DNA of 14,237 bases from CAZJJK01 sp964546285 (lineage in GTDB: Bacteria > Spirochaetota > Spirochaetia > Treponematales > Breznakiellaceae). The notes under the pieces are model-generated. The model was given only the letters and a program-made list of their open reading frames with translations. It had not been told where the DNA came from and ran no database searches. Both the position numbers and the translations under genes were made by a program. The stretch spans positions 1-14,237 of the forward strand of contig CAZJJK010000090.1 of NCBI GenBank assembly GCA_964546285.1. The letters run 5' to 3'. Shown piece after piece: positions 1-7,621 of this stretch (position 1 is the stretch's first letter; every line of letters begins with the position of its first letter).

Positions 1-278
1 CCCCACACAAAATAAGGGTATTGTTTTGACGCTTAATTTTATTATAAAATTTAATTTCTCCATTTTATAGTAGTGTACATACTGTTGCCAATTCTGTTGC
101 ATAACACCTCAAGTATTTCTCTATCCCTAACATGCTTTTACAATATTTCATTTACGTGTTTTGGGACGGAATCAGCACTAGACAGGCGTTTTTTATCCAA
201 GGTTTAGGAAAGCCCTTTTTTTCTAGTGTTTACCTGGGCTGAATAAGAGGCACGAGAAAGCCCCTTTAAAAAGCTTGG
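1..278. other. AT-rich intergenic region, no gene
   Basis: No convincing reading frame is present. The first 70 bases are very AT-rich. From about position 81 to 205 the sequence is a diverged relative of the left half of the inverted-repeat element at 11285-11569, annotated separately. A minus-strand frame at 204-410 runs straight through the tRNA-Leu gene and is not a gene. The upstream gene, if any, lies outside the window. Confidence 0.7.
81..205 (+). repeat. decayed left end of a mobile element, relative of 11285-11569
   Basis: ACTGTTGCCAATTCTGTTG at 81-99 matches 17 of 19 bases of the inner left repeat at 11306-11324, and 18 of 19 of the reverse complement of the inner right repeat at 11519-11537. 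The block CTAGACAGGC recurs at 178-187 and 11403-11412. The distance between the two landmarks is exactly 97 bp in both copies, so the copies are collinear. The middle is poorly conserved. The outer 16-bp repeat and the transposase tail of the other copy are absent here, so this is an end fragment. Its proximity to tRNA genes fits a mobile-element insertion site, but no target duplication is visible. Confidence 0.6.
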
Positions 279-308
279 TTGACAGGAAGAAGCGCTTTTC
301 GGTATGAT
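279..308 (+). promoter_or_regulatory. sigma-70 type promoter for the tRNA genes
   Basis: A perfect TTGACA at 279-284 is followed after 18 bp by TATGAT at 303-308. The expected start site is near 315, about 14 bp before the mature tRNA-Leu 5' end, leaving a short leader for RNase P to remove. This is the strongest promoter-like sequence in the window and suits stable RNA. It may also feed tig if the terminator at 521-551 is leaky. Confidence 0.8.
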
Positions 309-328
309 GCTCTGGCATCCGACGTCGC

Positions 329-409
329 GCGAGAGTGGTGAAATTGGTAGACACGCCAGACTTAGGATCTGGTGCCGCCGGCGTAAGGGTTCAAATCCCT
401 TCTCTCGCA
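329..409 (+). tRNA. tRNA-Leu (anticodon UAG)
   Basis: The 7-bp acceptor stem GCGAGAG/CTCTCGC encloses a class II tRNA of 81 nt with a long variable arm. The anticodon stem CCAGA/TCTGG carries the loop CTTAGGA, with anticodon TAG at 363-365. The T-arm AGGGTTCAAATCCCT is canonical. The discriminator base is A at 409, as expected for leucine. The 3' CCA is not encoded (TGC follows), so it must be added after transcription. tRNA-Gly follows 31 bp downstream, probably in the same transcript. Confidence 0.95.
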
Positions 410-440
410 TGCTCCACTAAGCTTTGCGACTGAAGAAAAC

Positions 441-512
441 GCGGGAATAGCTCAGTGGTAGAGCGCCACCTTGCCAAGGTGGATGTCGCGGGTCCGACTC
501 CCGTTTCCCGCT
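441..512 (+). tRNA. tRNA-Gly (anticodon GCC)
   Basis: The acceptor stem GCGGGAA/TTCCCGC encloses a 72-nt class I tRNA. The D-arm has AGCTCAGTGGTAGAGC. The anticodon stem CCACC/GGTGG holds the loop TTGCCAA, with GCC at 473-475. The T-arm GCGGGTCCGACTCCCGT has TCC where TTC is usual. The discriminator base is U, typical of bacterial tRNA-Gly. CCA is not encoded. It lies between tRNA-Leu and a strong intrinsic terminator, so the two tRNAs form one unit. Confidence 0.95.
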
Positions 513-520
513 CAGAGAGG

Positions 521-551
521 AAGGCGATCCGAACAGCGGGTCGCCTTTTTT
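521..551 (+). terminator. intrinsic terminator after the tRNA genes
   Basis: The 10-bp stem AAGGCGATCC / GGGTCGCCTT, with one U-G wobble, closes a 7-nt loop and runs into a T tract of at least six. This is a textbook rho-independent terminator placed 9 bp after the tRNA-Gly end. It ends the tRNA transcript and separates it, fully or partly, from tig. Confidence 0.9.
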
Positions 552-566
552 GTATCGCGCCATTCC

Positions 567-589
567 GGGCCGGCCGCTACGGTCGGCCC
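567..589 (+). promoter_or_regulatory. GC-rich hairpin in the tig leader
   Basis: GGGCCGGCC pairs with GGTCGGCCC as a 9-bp stem with one G-U pair and a 5-nt loop, GCTAC. No T tract follows, so it is not a terminator. It ends 24 nt before the tig start codon and 11 nt before the GAGAGG ribosome site. It could protect the 5' end of a processed transcript or affect tig translation, but the role is inferred from position only. Confidence 0.55.
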
Positions 590-613
590 AATCCATTCAC
601 GAGAGGCTAGACC

Positions 614-1978
614 GTGACCGTATCTAAACGCATTGACCGCAACGAACATTCAGCTGTTACCTTAACTCTTTCTGTAGCAAAGGATTCCGTCCAAGCTGAA
701 TATGACGCGCTAATTAAGGATTATGCCTCCAAAATGCAAATTAAGGGCTTTCGCAAAGGGAAAGTACCCCGTGATATTCTGGAAAGAAAATTTGGCGAGG
801 CCTTTAAGGGAGAAGCGCTTGGCCGGATAATGGAAAAGGCGCTAGAAGAAGAATTAGCGAAAGAGGATTTTCCCGCTGACGCTAAGCCTCTGGCCTACTC
901 TACCCCCAGCGTTCAAGGTGAGCCCAAACTCGATTTGGACAATGACTTAGAGTTTTCTCTCAGATACGATGCCTATCCGCTAATCACACTTGGCCAATGG
1001 AAGGGCTTAAGCATCCAAGCGCCAACGGCCAAGGTTGAAGCTGCGGACGTGGACAACGAGTTGGAGCATATACGGGAAAGAAACGCGGTTGTTCTTGATA
1101 AAGACGAAAACGATCTTGTCGCCTCTGGTGATGTAGTAACGATCGATTACGCTGAACTTAAGGACGCGGAGATCGTGGAAGATACGGCCCGTGAGGATTT
1201 CACGTTTACCGTAGGCGGGGGCAACACGCCTTATCATCTGGATGATGATATAATCGGCATGAAAAACGGGGAAACGCGGGAATTGACCAAAAGCTTCGGG
1301 GCGGATGACGCGGATCCGTCGCTACAAGGGAAAACAGTAAGCCTAAAAATAAGCGTAAAAGCGCTTAAAGAAAAGAAACTTCCAGCTCTTGATGATGATT
1401 TAGCCCAGGATGTGAGCGAAGATTATAAATCGTTGGCTGATCTTAAAGCCGATGTCAAAGCCAAGCTTGAGCGTAACTTGGAAAAACGGCTTCGCGAACT
1501 TAAAATTGAAGCGTATATGGATAAGGTTCTAGAAGGAAGTTCCATCGACCTTCCTGAATCCATGATTCGCCTTGAGCTTGAAGCGAGATGGCGCCAAATG
1601 GCGAACAACTTCAACGTTGATCCCGAGCGTTTGTATAATATGCTTCAAGCTAGCGGAAAAAGTTATGAGGCTCTGATCGATGAATGGCGGCCATCCACTG
1701 AAAAGGCGATCAAATCGCGCTTAATACTTGAAACCATAATGAAAGATTTCAATTTGGAGATAAACGAAGCCGATCTTGAAAATGAATTGGTTTCTATGGC
1801 CGACAATATGCGCATCTCACTGGATGAGATTAAGAAACATTACGCCGATAATAGAATGAAAGAGTACCTCAAAGATGATCTTAAGGAACGCCGTCTTTAT
1901 GATCTTCTGCTGGCGGAAACAACGATCAAAGTTGGTAAGAAAATGAAATACCTGGACCTGATGTCCGAAAAACGGTAA
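614..1978 (+). CDS. tig: trigger factor (ribosome-associated chaperone and prolyl isomerase)
   Basis: Trigger factor binds the ribosome at the exit tunnel and shields nascent chains in the cytoplasm. The 454-aa length is normal. The N-terminal ribosome-binding domain carries the signature GFRKGKVP at residues 45-52. A FKBP-type isomerase domain follows at about 165-255 (VASGDVVTIDY region), then a long charged helical C-terminal substrate-binding domain. The start is GTG at 614, with GAGAGG at 601-606 as ribosome site, 7 nt away. It is the first gene of a cluster with clpP 9 bp downstream, so chaperone and protease are made together. No clear promoter is visible between the tRNA terminator and the start codon. 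Function is certain from the domain pattern; isomerase activity is assumed from the family. Confidence 0.97.
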   Translation: MTVSKRIDRNEHSAVTLTLSVAKDSVQAEYDALIKDYASKMQIKGFRKGKVPRDILERKFGEAFKGEALGRIMEKALEEELAKEDFPADAKPLAYSTPSVQGEPKLDLDNDLEFSLRYDAYPLITLGQWKGLSIQAPTAKVEAADVDNELEHIRERNAVVLDKDENDLVASGDVVTIDYAELKDAEIVEDTAREDFTFTVGGGNTPYHLDDDIIGMKNGETRELTKSFGADDADPSLQGKTVSLKISVKALKEKKLPALDDDLAQDVSEDYKSLADLKADVKAKLERNLEKRLRELKIEAYMDKVLEGSSIDLPESMIRLELEARWRQMANNFNVDPERLYNMLQASGKSYEALIDEWRPSTEKAIKSRLILETIMKDFNLEINEADLENELVSMADNMRISLDEIKKHYADNRMKEYLKDDLKERRLYDLLLAETTIKVGKKMKYLDLMSEKR

Positions 1979-1987
1979 ATTGATCCC

Positions 1988-2605
1988 ATGAAAGAACGCA
2001 TGCACGGCTTGGTTCCGTATGTTGTTGAGCAAACCGGCCTGGGTGAGCGCTCATACGATATCTATTCACGCTTACTCAAAGACCGCATTGTTTTCGTTGA
2101 CGGCGAGATTAACGATGTTATGGCCGATATGGTCGTAGCGCAGCTATTATTCCTGGTCAGCCAAGATCCGGAAAAGGATGTTAATCTGTATATCAACTCA
2201 CCAGGTGGTTCGGTAACCGCCGGTTTAGCCATTTATGATACAATTCAGTATATTGACTGCGCCGTTCAAACGATCTGCTTAGGGCAGGCCGCCAGTATGG
2301 GCGCTCTTATTTTAACCGCGGGTTCGCCTGGCAAGCGTTTCGCGCTACCATCATCGCGTATCCTTATCCATCAACCTTGGGGCGGCGCTCAAGGACAGGC
2401 GCGGGATATAGGAATCCAAGCCCGCGAAATAGTTCGATTAAAAAAACTAACCATCGATTATTTTGTTAAGCATACCGGCAAGGATACCGAGCGAGTAGCC
2501 GCCGATATGGAGCGTGATTTCTATATGTCCGCTGAAGAAGCCGTAGCTTACGGCATCGTCGACGGTATCCTAACGAGGAAGGCTCATGGCGAGACTACGA
2601 AATAA
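1988..2605 (+). CDS. clpP: ATP-dependent Clp protease proteolytic subunit ClpP
   Basis: This is the serine peptidase that assembles into a 14-subunit barrel and degrades proteins fed in by Clp ATPases such as ClpX. The 205-aa length is typical. The catalytic triad is visible: Ser103 in GQAASMGA, His128 in ILIHQPWGG and Asp177 in ERDFYMS. The oligomerisation and oxyanion region NSPGGSV lies at 70-76. The start is uncertain. ATG at 1988 and ATG at 2000 (MHGLVPYVVEQ) are both possible and neither has a strong ribosome site. The second gives an N-terminus more like treponemal ClpP as I recall it. The gene lies 9 bp after tig and overlaps clpX by 20 bp, so coupled expression is likely. Confidence 0.97.
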   Translation: MKERMHGLVPYVVEQTGLGERSYDIYSRLLKDRIVFVDGEINDVMADMVVAQLLFLVSQDPEKDVNLYINSPGGSVTAGLAIYDTIQYIDCAVQTICLGQAASMGALILTAGSPGKRFALPSSRILIHQPWGGAQGQARDIGIQAREIVRLKKLTIDYFVKHTGKDTERVAADMERDFYMSAEEAVAYGIVDGILTRKAHGETTK

Positions 2606-3842
2606 CGGCAACGGCGGCAACGAAAGATCTTGCTCCTTTTGCGGCAAGAGTTCCGATATGGCGCGTCGTCTTATCGCCGGACCTGACAATGTGTATATCT
2701 GCGACGAATGTGTGGACGTGTGCAAAAAGATCCTTATGGATGAGGATCAAGACCTGTCAACCCAATTTACAGGCGAAATTCCAACCCCACACGAAATTAA
2801 GGACTATCTGGACCAGTTTATCGTTGGACAGGAAGGCGCGAAGAAAGCCTTATCCGTGGCCGTTTATAATCACTATAAACGGATAGCCAACCCGGCTAAA
2901 ACCCCTGACGATGTGGAAATAGAAAAATCCAACGTTCTTTTAATCGGTCCTACTGGTACCGGAAAAACCTTGTTGGCTAAAACATTGGCCAAAAAACTGA
3001 AGGTCCCTTTCGCTATAGCCGACGCCACGACTCTAACCGAAGCCGGTTATGTTGGTGAAGACGTGGAAAATATCCTATTAAAGCTAATTCAAAACGCTGG
3101 AGGCAATATCGCCGCGGCCGAACGCGGTATTATCTATATTGATGAGATTGATAAGATCGCTCGTAAAAGCGAAAACGTTTCCATCACCCGCGACGTATCC
3201 GGCGAGGGAGTCCAGCAAGCTTTGCTGAAGATTATAGAAGGCTCTATCGCTTCTGTCCCACCGCAGGGTGGCCGTAAGCACCCGAACCAGGAAATGATTC
3301 GTCTGGATACGACCAATATCCTTTTTATCTGCGGCGGCGCCTTTGTCGGTCTTGATAAATATATCGATCAACGTGTTTCGCAGCATCCCATGGGCTTTGG
3401 AACTGACGCTAAAAGCGGTAAGTATAAGGATTTAGCGGCTCTTTACAGCCAGCTTCACCCCGATGATCTGATTAAGTTCGGCATGATACCGGAGTTTATC
3501 GGCCGCTTGCCTATTACTGTTTGTCTGGAAGACCTAAAGCGCGATGAACTAAAGCGTATTATTTCCGAGCCGAGAAACGCCATTATCAAGCAATATCAGG
3601 CCTCAATGGCCATTGACGATGTGGATCTGGTATTCCTGCCGGAAGCGATAGACGCTATCGCTGACCTTGCCATTCGGCAAAAGACCGGAGCTCGCGGTTT
3701 ACGCGCCATAGTGGAACGTATGATGACCGATATCATGTTTGAAATACCGTCCATTCCCGGACGTAAGACCGTAAAAATAACGCCTGATGTGGTAGATAAA
3801 GCTCTACCCCCGGAAATAATCTTTCATCAAAAGAGCGCATGA
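2586..3842 (+). CDS. clpX: ATP-dependent Clp protease ATPase subunit ClpX
   Basis: ClpX is the AAA+ unfoldase that recognises tagged substrates and threads them into ClpP. The 418-aa protein has the N-terminal C4 zinc-binding domain (Cys16, Cys19, Cys39, Cys42). Walker A GPTGTGKT lies at 121-128, the pore loop GYVG at 154-157 and Walker B IIYIDE at 182-187. The RKH substrate loop is at 230-232, the arginine finger in EFIGRLP is near 307, and sensor II GAR is at 368-370. The ClpP-docking loop reads MGF at 269-271 where E. coli has IGF, a conservative change. GAGGAAGG just upstream of ATG 2586 serves as ribosome site inside the end of clpP. The stop overlaps the lon start (ATGA). Confidence 0.97.
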   Translation: MARLRNNGNGGNERSCSFCGKSSDMARRLIAGPDNVYICDECVDVCKKILMDEDQDLSTQFTGEIPTPHEIKDYLDQFIVGQEGAKKALSVAVYNHYKRIANPAKTPDDVEIEKSNVLLIGPTGTGKTLLAKTLAKKLKVPFAIADATTLTEAGYVGEDVENILLKLIQNAGGNIAAAERGIIYIDEIDKIARKSENVSITRDVSGEGVQQALLKIIEGSIASVPPQGGRKHPNQEMIRLDTTNILFICGGAFVGLDKYIDQRVSQHPMGFGTDAKSGKYKDLAALYSQLHPDDLIKFGMIPEFIGRLPITVCLEDLKRDELKRIISEPRNAIIKQYQASMAIDDVDLVFLPEAIDAIADLAIRQKTGARGLRAIVERMMTDIMFEIPSIPGRKTVKITPDVVDKALPPEIIFHQKSA

Positions 3843-6226
3843 GCCTTTTGTCCGCCTTATCACGAAAACCTAAAGACGACGAGTTCCCCTTACTAATACT
3901 GCGGGAACTCGTTTTATTTCCGCATACCATGGTTCCGGTATTCATCTCGCAAAAGGCGGCTATTCTAGCGGTAGAAGAAGCCTCCCGCCGGGACAAAAGG
4001 CTATTCGCCGCTGTCCATAAAGGGAACGAAGAAAGCGTTGAATTTGGAACGATAGCGCGAATAGTGCAACAACTAAAATTGCCTGATGGCACTATCCGTC
4101 TCTTGCTGGAAGGCGAATACCGCGCTAAAAGAATAAATGAGAGCGTGAAAGACAGCATTCCTTTTATCACGAGCGTCCCTATCGGCAATAGCATAGCCTA
4201 TGATGATGATTCAGAGGCGGTCGCGGTTGCCAGGGCTATCCAAAAGTCTTTTTCTTTTTACGCGGAGCTATCCAAAAAAATAAATCCGGAAGCGCTAGCC
4301 GCCGTTGAACGCGCTGATAGCTTGGAACGGCTTGCCAACCTGGTTTGCCATGCCTTGGCTATTAAAACCGATAAGAAAATTCATTTGCTTTCTATTGAGG
4401 ATGAGAAACTACGCTTAGCGGCTGTACTGGAAACGCTGGAGTATGAAAACGAGATTATCGGCATACAAAAGAAAATATCCGGGCGTGTTAAAAATAGAAT
4501 GGATAAAACCCAGCGGGAATATATTCTGAACGAACAGCTTAAGGAGATCAACAAGGAGCTGGGCCGAGATAACGGGGATGATGAATTCAAGGAACTGGAA
4601 AACGCTATTAGGGCTAAAAACCCTGGAGAAGAAGTTCTTGATAAGGCGCTCAAAGAATTAAGCAGACTGCGTAAACTCCAAGCTCTATCGCCGGAAGCTG
4701 GCGTTATTCGCACCTATTTAGAATGGATAGCGGATTTACCGTGGAGTGAACGAACACAAGATACGGGAGACCTAAAAGCGGCGGAACGAATACTGGATGA
4801 AGACCATTACGATATGAAAAAGGCTAAGGAACGTATCGTGGAATTCATCGCTGTCCGCCAACTCACGGAAACCATTAAGGGCCCCATACTCTGTTTTGTC
4901 GGGCCGCCGGGTACCGGCAAAACCAGCCTTGGCCGCTCGGTCGCGCGAGCTTTGAGCCGCCGCTTTGTCAGAATTTCCTTAGGCGGCGTCCGCGATGAAG
5001 CGGAAATTAGAGGACACCGGAAAACCTATGTCGGCGCCCTACCCGGCAAAATTCTTCAGTCCATGCGTAAGGCCGGTACGATCAATCCGGTATTCTTGCT
5101 TGACGAGGTGGATAAACTATCCAGCGATTTTCGCGGCGACCCCGCCTCCGCTCTTTTGGAAGTACTTGACCCTGAACAAAATAATAATTTTGTGGACCAT
5201 TATCTTGAAGTGCCCTACGATCTTTCCAAGGTGCTTTTTATAGCCACGGCCAATTCCCTGCATACCATACCCTTCCCGCTGCTAGACCGCATGGAAATTA
5301 TAGAGGTGCCAGGCTATGGCGAGATGGAAAAGCTTCAGATAGCCAGGAAATTTCTTATTCCTAAAGAGATAAAGGAAAACGGCTTGGCTAAGGCCGCGAT
5401 CAGTTTTCGCGATACCGCCATACTGGATATGATTCGATTTTGGACTATGGAATCCGGCGTCCGAGGCTTGGAGCGCGAAATTGCTCGTTGCGTACGCCGT
5501 TTAGCCAGAAGCGCCGTTCTTGGCAATTATGGTAAAGCGGAAGAGGTCGGCGGTAAAGCCTTAGCCTCCTTCCATCGTATCGTCAAGCCCAAGGATTTGG
5601 ATAAACTGCTTGGACGGCGAAAATTCAAGAGCGATGTGGTATATCGCGAGGCTCGTATAGGCGTCGCGGCCGGCTTGGCGTGGACAGAAACTGGCGGCAC
5701 CTTATTGCCCGTGGAAGCAGTTCGCTTTGATGGCTCCGGGGAATTGATTCTGACTGGCAACCTTGGCGATGTTATGAAGGAAAGCGCCCGTACCGCTCTA
5801 TCGTACCTGAGAAGCGTTTCGTCGCGTTATGTTTTTTCGCTTGACCTTATAGCTAAATCAGATTTTCATATACACGTTCCCGAAGGCGCCATACCTAAGG
5901 ATGGACCATCGGCCGGCATTACTTTAGCCGCCGCTCTTTTATCGGTAATTTGCGGCGTTCCACCCGCCAAAGCGACGGCGATGACCGGGGAATTGACCCT
6001 AACCGGAAGGATATTGCCCATAGGCGGGCTGAAAGAGAAACTTCTAGCCGCGCTTCGCAACGGCCAAGAAAGCGTACTTCTTCCTAAAGCCAATGAAGCC
6101 GATTATGAAGAGCTAGACGCGGAAATCCGCGATAAACTGCGCGTTCATTTTATAGAAGAAGCCGCTGACGCTTTTTCTCTTCTGTTCGGCGATCAAATAA
6201 GGGCAAAAGGCGAAAACACGCAATAA
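3839..6226 (+). CDS. lon: ATP-dependent protease Lon (LonA type)
   Basis: Lon unfolds and degrades damaged and short-lived regulatory proteins in the cytoplasm. The 795-aa length is that of bacterial LonA. An N-terminal substrate domain (about 15-200) and a coiled-coil linker (about 200-260) come first. The AAA+ module follows, with Walker A GPPGTGKT at 355-362 and Walker B FLLDEVDK at 419-426. The C-terminal peptidase has the catalytic dyad Ser691 (PKDGPSAG) and Lys734 (GGLKEKLLAA). The 43-residue spacing equals that of E. coli Ser679/Lys722. The start codon overlaps the clpX stop as ATGA, so translation is probably coupled. It is the last gene of the cluster; only 19 bp separate it from the convergent glycosyltransferase, with no convincing terminator. 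Confidence 0.97.
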   Translation: MSLLSALSRKPKDDEFPLLILRELVLFPHTMVPVFISQKAAILAVEEASRRDKRLFAAVHKGNEESVEFGTIARIVQQLKLPDGTIRLLLEGEYRAKRINESVKDSIPFITSVPIGNSIAYDDDSEAVAVARAIQKSFSFYAELSKKINPEALAAVERADSLERLANLVCHALAIKTDKKIHLLSIEDEKLRLAAVLETLEYENEIIGIQKKISGRVKNRMDKTQREYILNEQLKEINKELGRDNGDDEFKELENAIRAKNPGEEVLDKALKELSRLRKLQALSPEAGVIRTYLEWIADLPWSERTQDTGDLKAAERILDEDHYDMKKAKERIVEFIAVRQLTETIKGPILCFVGPPGTGKTSLGRSVARALSRRFVRISLGGVRDEAEIRGHRKTYVGALPGKILQSMRKAGTINPVFLLDEVDKLSSDFRGDPASALLEVLDPEQNNNFVDHYLEVPYDLSKVLFIATANSLHTIPFPLLDRMEIIEVPGYGEMEKLQIARKFLIPKEIKENGLAKAAISFRDTAILDMIRFWTMESGVRGLEREIARCVRRLARSAVLGNYGKAEEVGGKALASFHRIVKPKDLDKLLGRRKFKSDVVYREARIGVAAGLAWTETGGTLLPVEAVRFDGSGELILTGNLGDVMKESARTALSYLRSVSSRYVFSLDLIAKSDFHIHVPEGAIPKDGPSAGITLAAALLSVICGVPPAKATAMTGELTLTGRILPIGGLKEKLLAALRNGQESVLLPKANEADYEELDAEIRDKLRVHFIEEAADAFSLLFGDQIRAKGENTQ

Positions 6227-6245
6227 GAAGCTTTAGCGTAGTACC

Positions 6246-7379
6246 TTATTTCATTGATGTTTCTTTGATGATTTTAAAAGTACGTTCCGCGCAAACAGTC
6301 CACGAAAAAGCCTGTGCCCTTTCCAAGCCCCGCCGTCGGCATTCTTTATAGCTTTCCCGATCGCTGGCTAAGCTTACCATCCGGTCTGCCATATCCTCGG
6401 CCTTATCAGGATCGAAATACAGGGCGGCATGGTTAGCCACCTCTGGCAGAGAAGCGGCTCTGGCGCAAATTACCGGAACGCCAGACGCCATAGCCTCAAG
6501 CGCTCCCATACCAAAACCCTCATAACGCGATGGCACCACCACAAAATCGGCACCAGCGTATAATTCTGGCAGACTTTTCAGCGGGAAATGCCCAGTAAAA
6601 AATATTTCATTTCTATATTTAGACTTGAAAGCGATACGCTTAACCCGATCAGCGCCCTTTCTATCAGCCCCGGCTAAAACCAGCCGGTGCGGATATTTTG
6701 TCCGCTCTTTGAAAATAGCGAAAGCTTGGATCAATTTCTCATGGTTCTTTACCGGATGATCAATTCTGGAAACGTAGAGTATGTATGGCCGACGAAAGGA
6801 AAAGGGTTGGATCAAAACCACGCTTTCCTCGTTGCGGGGACGCGGATAAAACGCTTCCAGATCGATGCCATTATGGACGACATCGATACGGGATTCCGAT
6901 ACGCCGGCCATATCCATCAGCTCGCCCTTAACCCATTCACTCACCACGATAACCCTATCCAGGCGGCGTAAAGAACGCGGCAGAAGAACACGCAATAAGG
7001 CGCCTAAACGCTCACGATTCGCCCGCGGTCCTCTGTAAGCGGCTAAATCATGGACAACGCCCACCGTGGGACAGGGTGAACGCCTCGGCAGAACCTTATT
7101 GGCGACCGGGAAAAAAGCGACATGGAAGCCGCGGCCGGCGGCGAAGGCGGGATAGCGGTTTACATGCCATCGAGATTGAAGAAAGGAAGCCCGAGCCGAA
7201 CCCTGGGCGATATATTCCATGCCTTCAGCCGCTTCGGCATACGAATAACGGTCAAATTCACGACCAAATAATTCATAACAAGCTTCCGACCGTGGAAAAC
7301 GTTTGAGCAATTGCAGAAGGTATACGCCAACGCCAGAATTGCCTCCGTCGCAGCCAAAGGTGTCAATACCGATTTTCAT
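6246..7379 (-). CDS. GT4-family glycosyltransferase
   Basis: The 377-aa protein has the two-Rossmann (GT-B) layout of family GT4, which moves a sugar from a nucleotide-sugar donor to an acceptor. The N-terminal half has a Gly-rich loop (GNSGVGVYLLQLL, 13-25) and VGVVHD at 106-111. The C-terminal half has HNGID at 169-173, YVSRIDHPVKNHEKLIQAF around 202-220, and the family E-x7-E motif (Glu287 in YEGFGMGALE, Glu295). Donor and acceptor cannot be read from the sequence. Surface polysaccharide or glycolipid synthesis is the usual role. ATG at 7379 is supported by GGAG at 7385-7388, 5 nt upstream. It converges with lon and diverges from nrdR, with a promoter at 7425-7453. No other glycan gene lies nearby in this window. 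Confidence 0.9.
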   Translation of the reverse strand: MKIGIDTFGCDGGNSGVGVYLLQLLKRFPRSEACYELFGREFDRYSYAEAAEGMEYIAQGSARASFLQSRWHVNRYPAFAAGRGFHVAFFPVANKVLPRRSPCPTVGVVHDLAAYRGPRANRERLGALLRVLLPRSLRRLDRVIVVSEWVKGELMDMAGVSESRIDVVHNGIDLEAFYPRPRNEESVVLIQPFSFRRPYILYVSRIDHPVKNHEKLIQAFAIFKERTKYPHRLVLAGADRKGADRVKRIAFKSKYRNEIFFTGHFPLKSLPELYAGADFVVVPSRYEGFGMGALEAMASGVPVICARAASLPEVANHAALYFDPDKAEDMADRMVSLASDRESYKECRRRGLERAQAFSWTVCAERTFKIIKETSMK

Positions 7380-7424
7380 CGCTTCTCCGAGCGCCTAAAA
7401 AAACGCGGCGCGGTCGATCGCGTT

Positions 7425-7453
7425 ATTATAGCAATAAAGACGCGTCCATGCAA
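7425..7453 (-). promoter_or_regulatory. extended -10 promoter of the glycosyltransferase gene
   Basis: On the minus strand TGCTATAAT is a perfect extended -10 (TATAAT occupies 7425-7430). A partial -35, TTGCAT, lies at 7448-7453 with a 17-bp spacer. The start site would be near 7418, giving a leader of about 38 nt before the ATG at 7379. Confidence 0.65.
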
Positions 7454-7501
7454 AGCGCGGGAACCTCAATTCACGAATACGGGGCTTTTAAAACCTTTAG
7501 T

Positions 7502-7595
7502 GCTTATGATAAGCTAATTTATTGTATAGAAATAAATCTTAGCGGCTTATGAGACGCGGGCCTTTTTTAAACGGCTAAGCCTTTAAAACCGCTAA
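7502..7595 (+). promoter_or_regulatory. inverted repeats upstream of nrdR
   Basis: Two dyads lie in the 242-bp gap between the divergent genes. GCTTAT-G-ATAAGC (7502-7514) is a compact perfect palindrome of operator size. Further down, TTAGCGG CTTA (7539-7549) can pair with TAAGCC (7576-7581) and CCGCTAA (7589-7595), the two right-hand parts being split by a 7-nt bulge. This could fold in an nrdR leader ending 16 nt before the ribosome site. Neither is a recognised NrdR box. No strong -35/-10 pair for nrdR stands out; TATGAT at 7505-7510 and TATAGA at 7525-7530 are weak candidates. Confidence 0.4.
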
Positions 7596-7621
7596 TCACT
7601 CTGGCTAAAACGGAGGACCCA

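Noticed and set aside
204..410. Minus-strand frame of 68 codons
   Set aside because: It runs through the complete tRNA-Leu gene and its promoter, has no ribosome site and no recognisable motif.
3733..4194. Minus-strand frame of 153 codons
   Set aside because: It is antisense to the clpX end and the lon start, whose protein sequences are fully conserved. It is a shadow frame.
6220..6250. AATAAG...CTTATT dyad as a bidirectional terminator between lon and the glycosyltransferase
   Set aside because: The arms are only 6 bp, AT-rich and separated by a long loop, with no proper T tract on either strand.
7397..7424. AACGCG / CGCGTT hairpin with a T tract on the minus strand, as an attenuator of the glycosyltransferase gene
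   Set aside because: The predicted start site near 7418 lies inside or after the first arm, so the hairpin would not form in that transcript. The stem is only 6 bp with an 11-nt loop.
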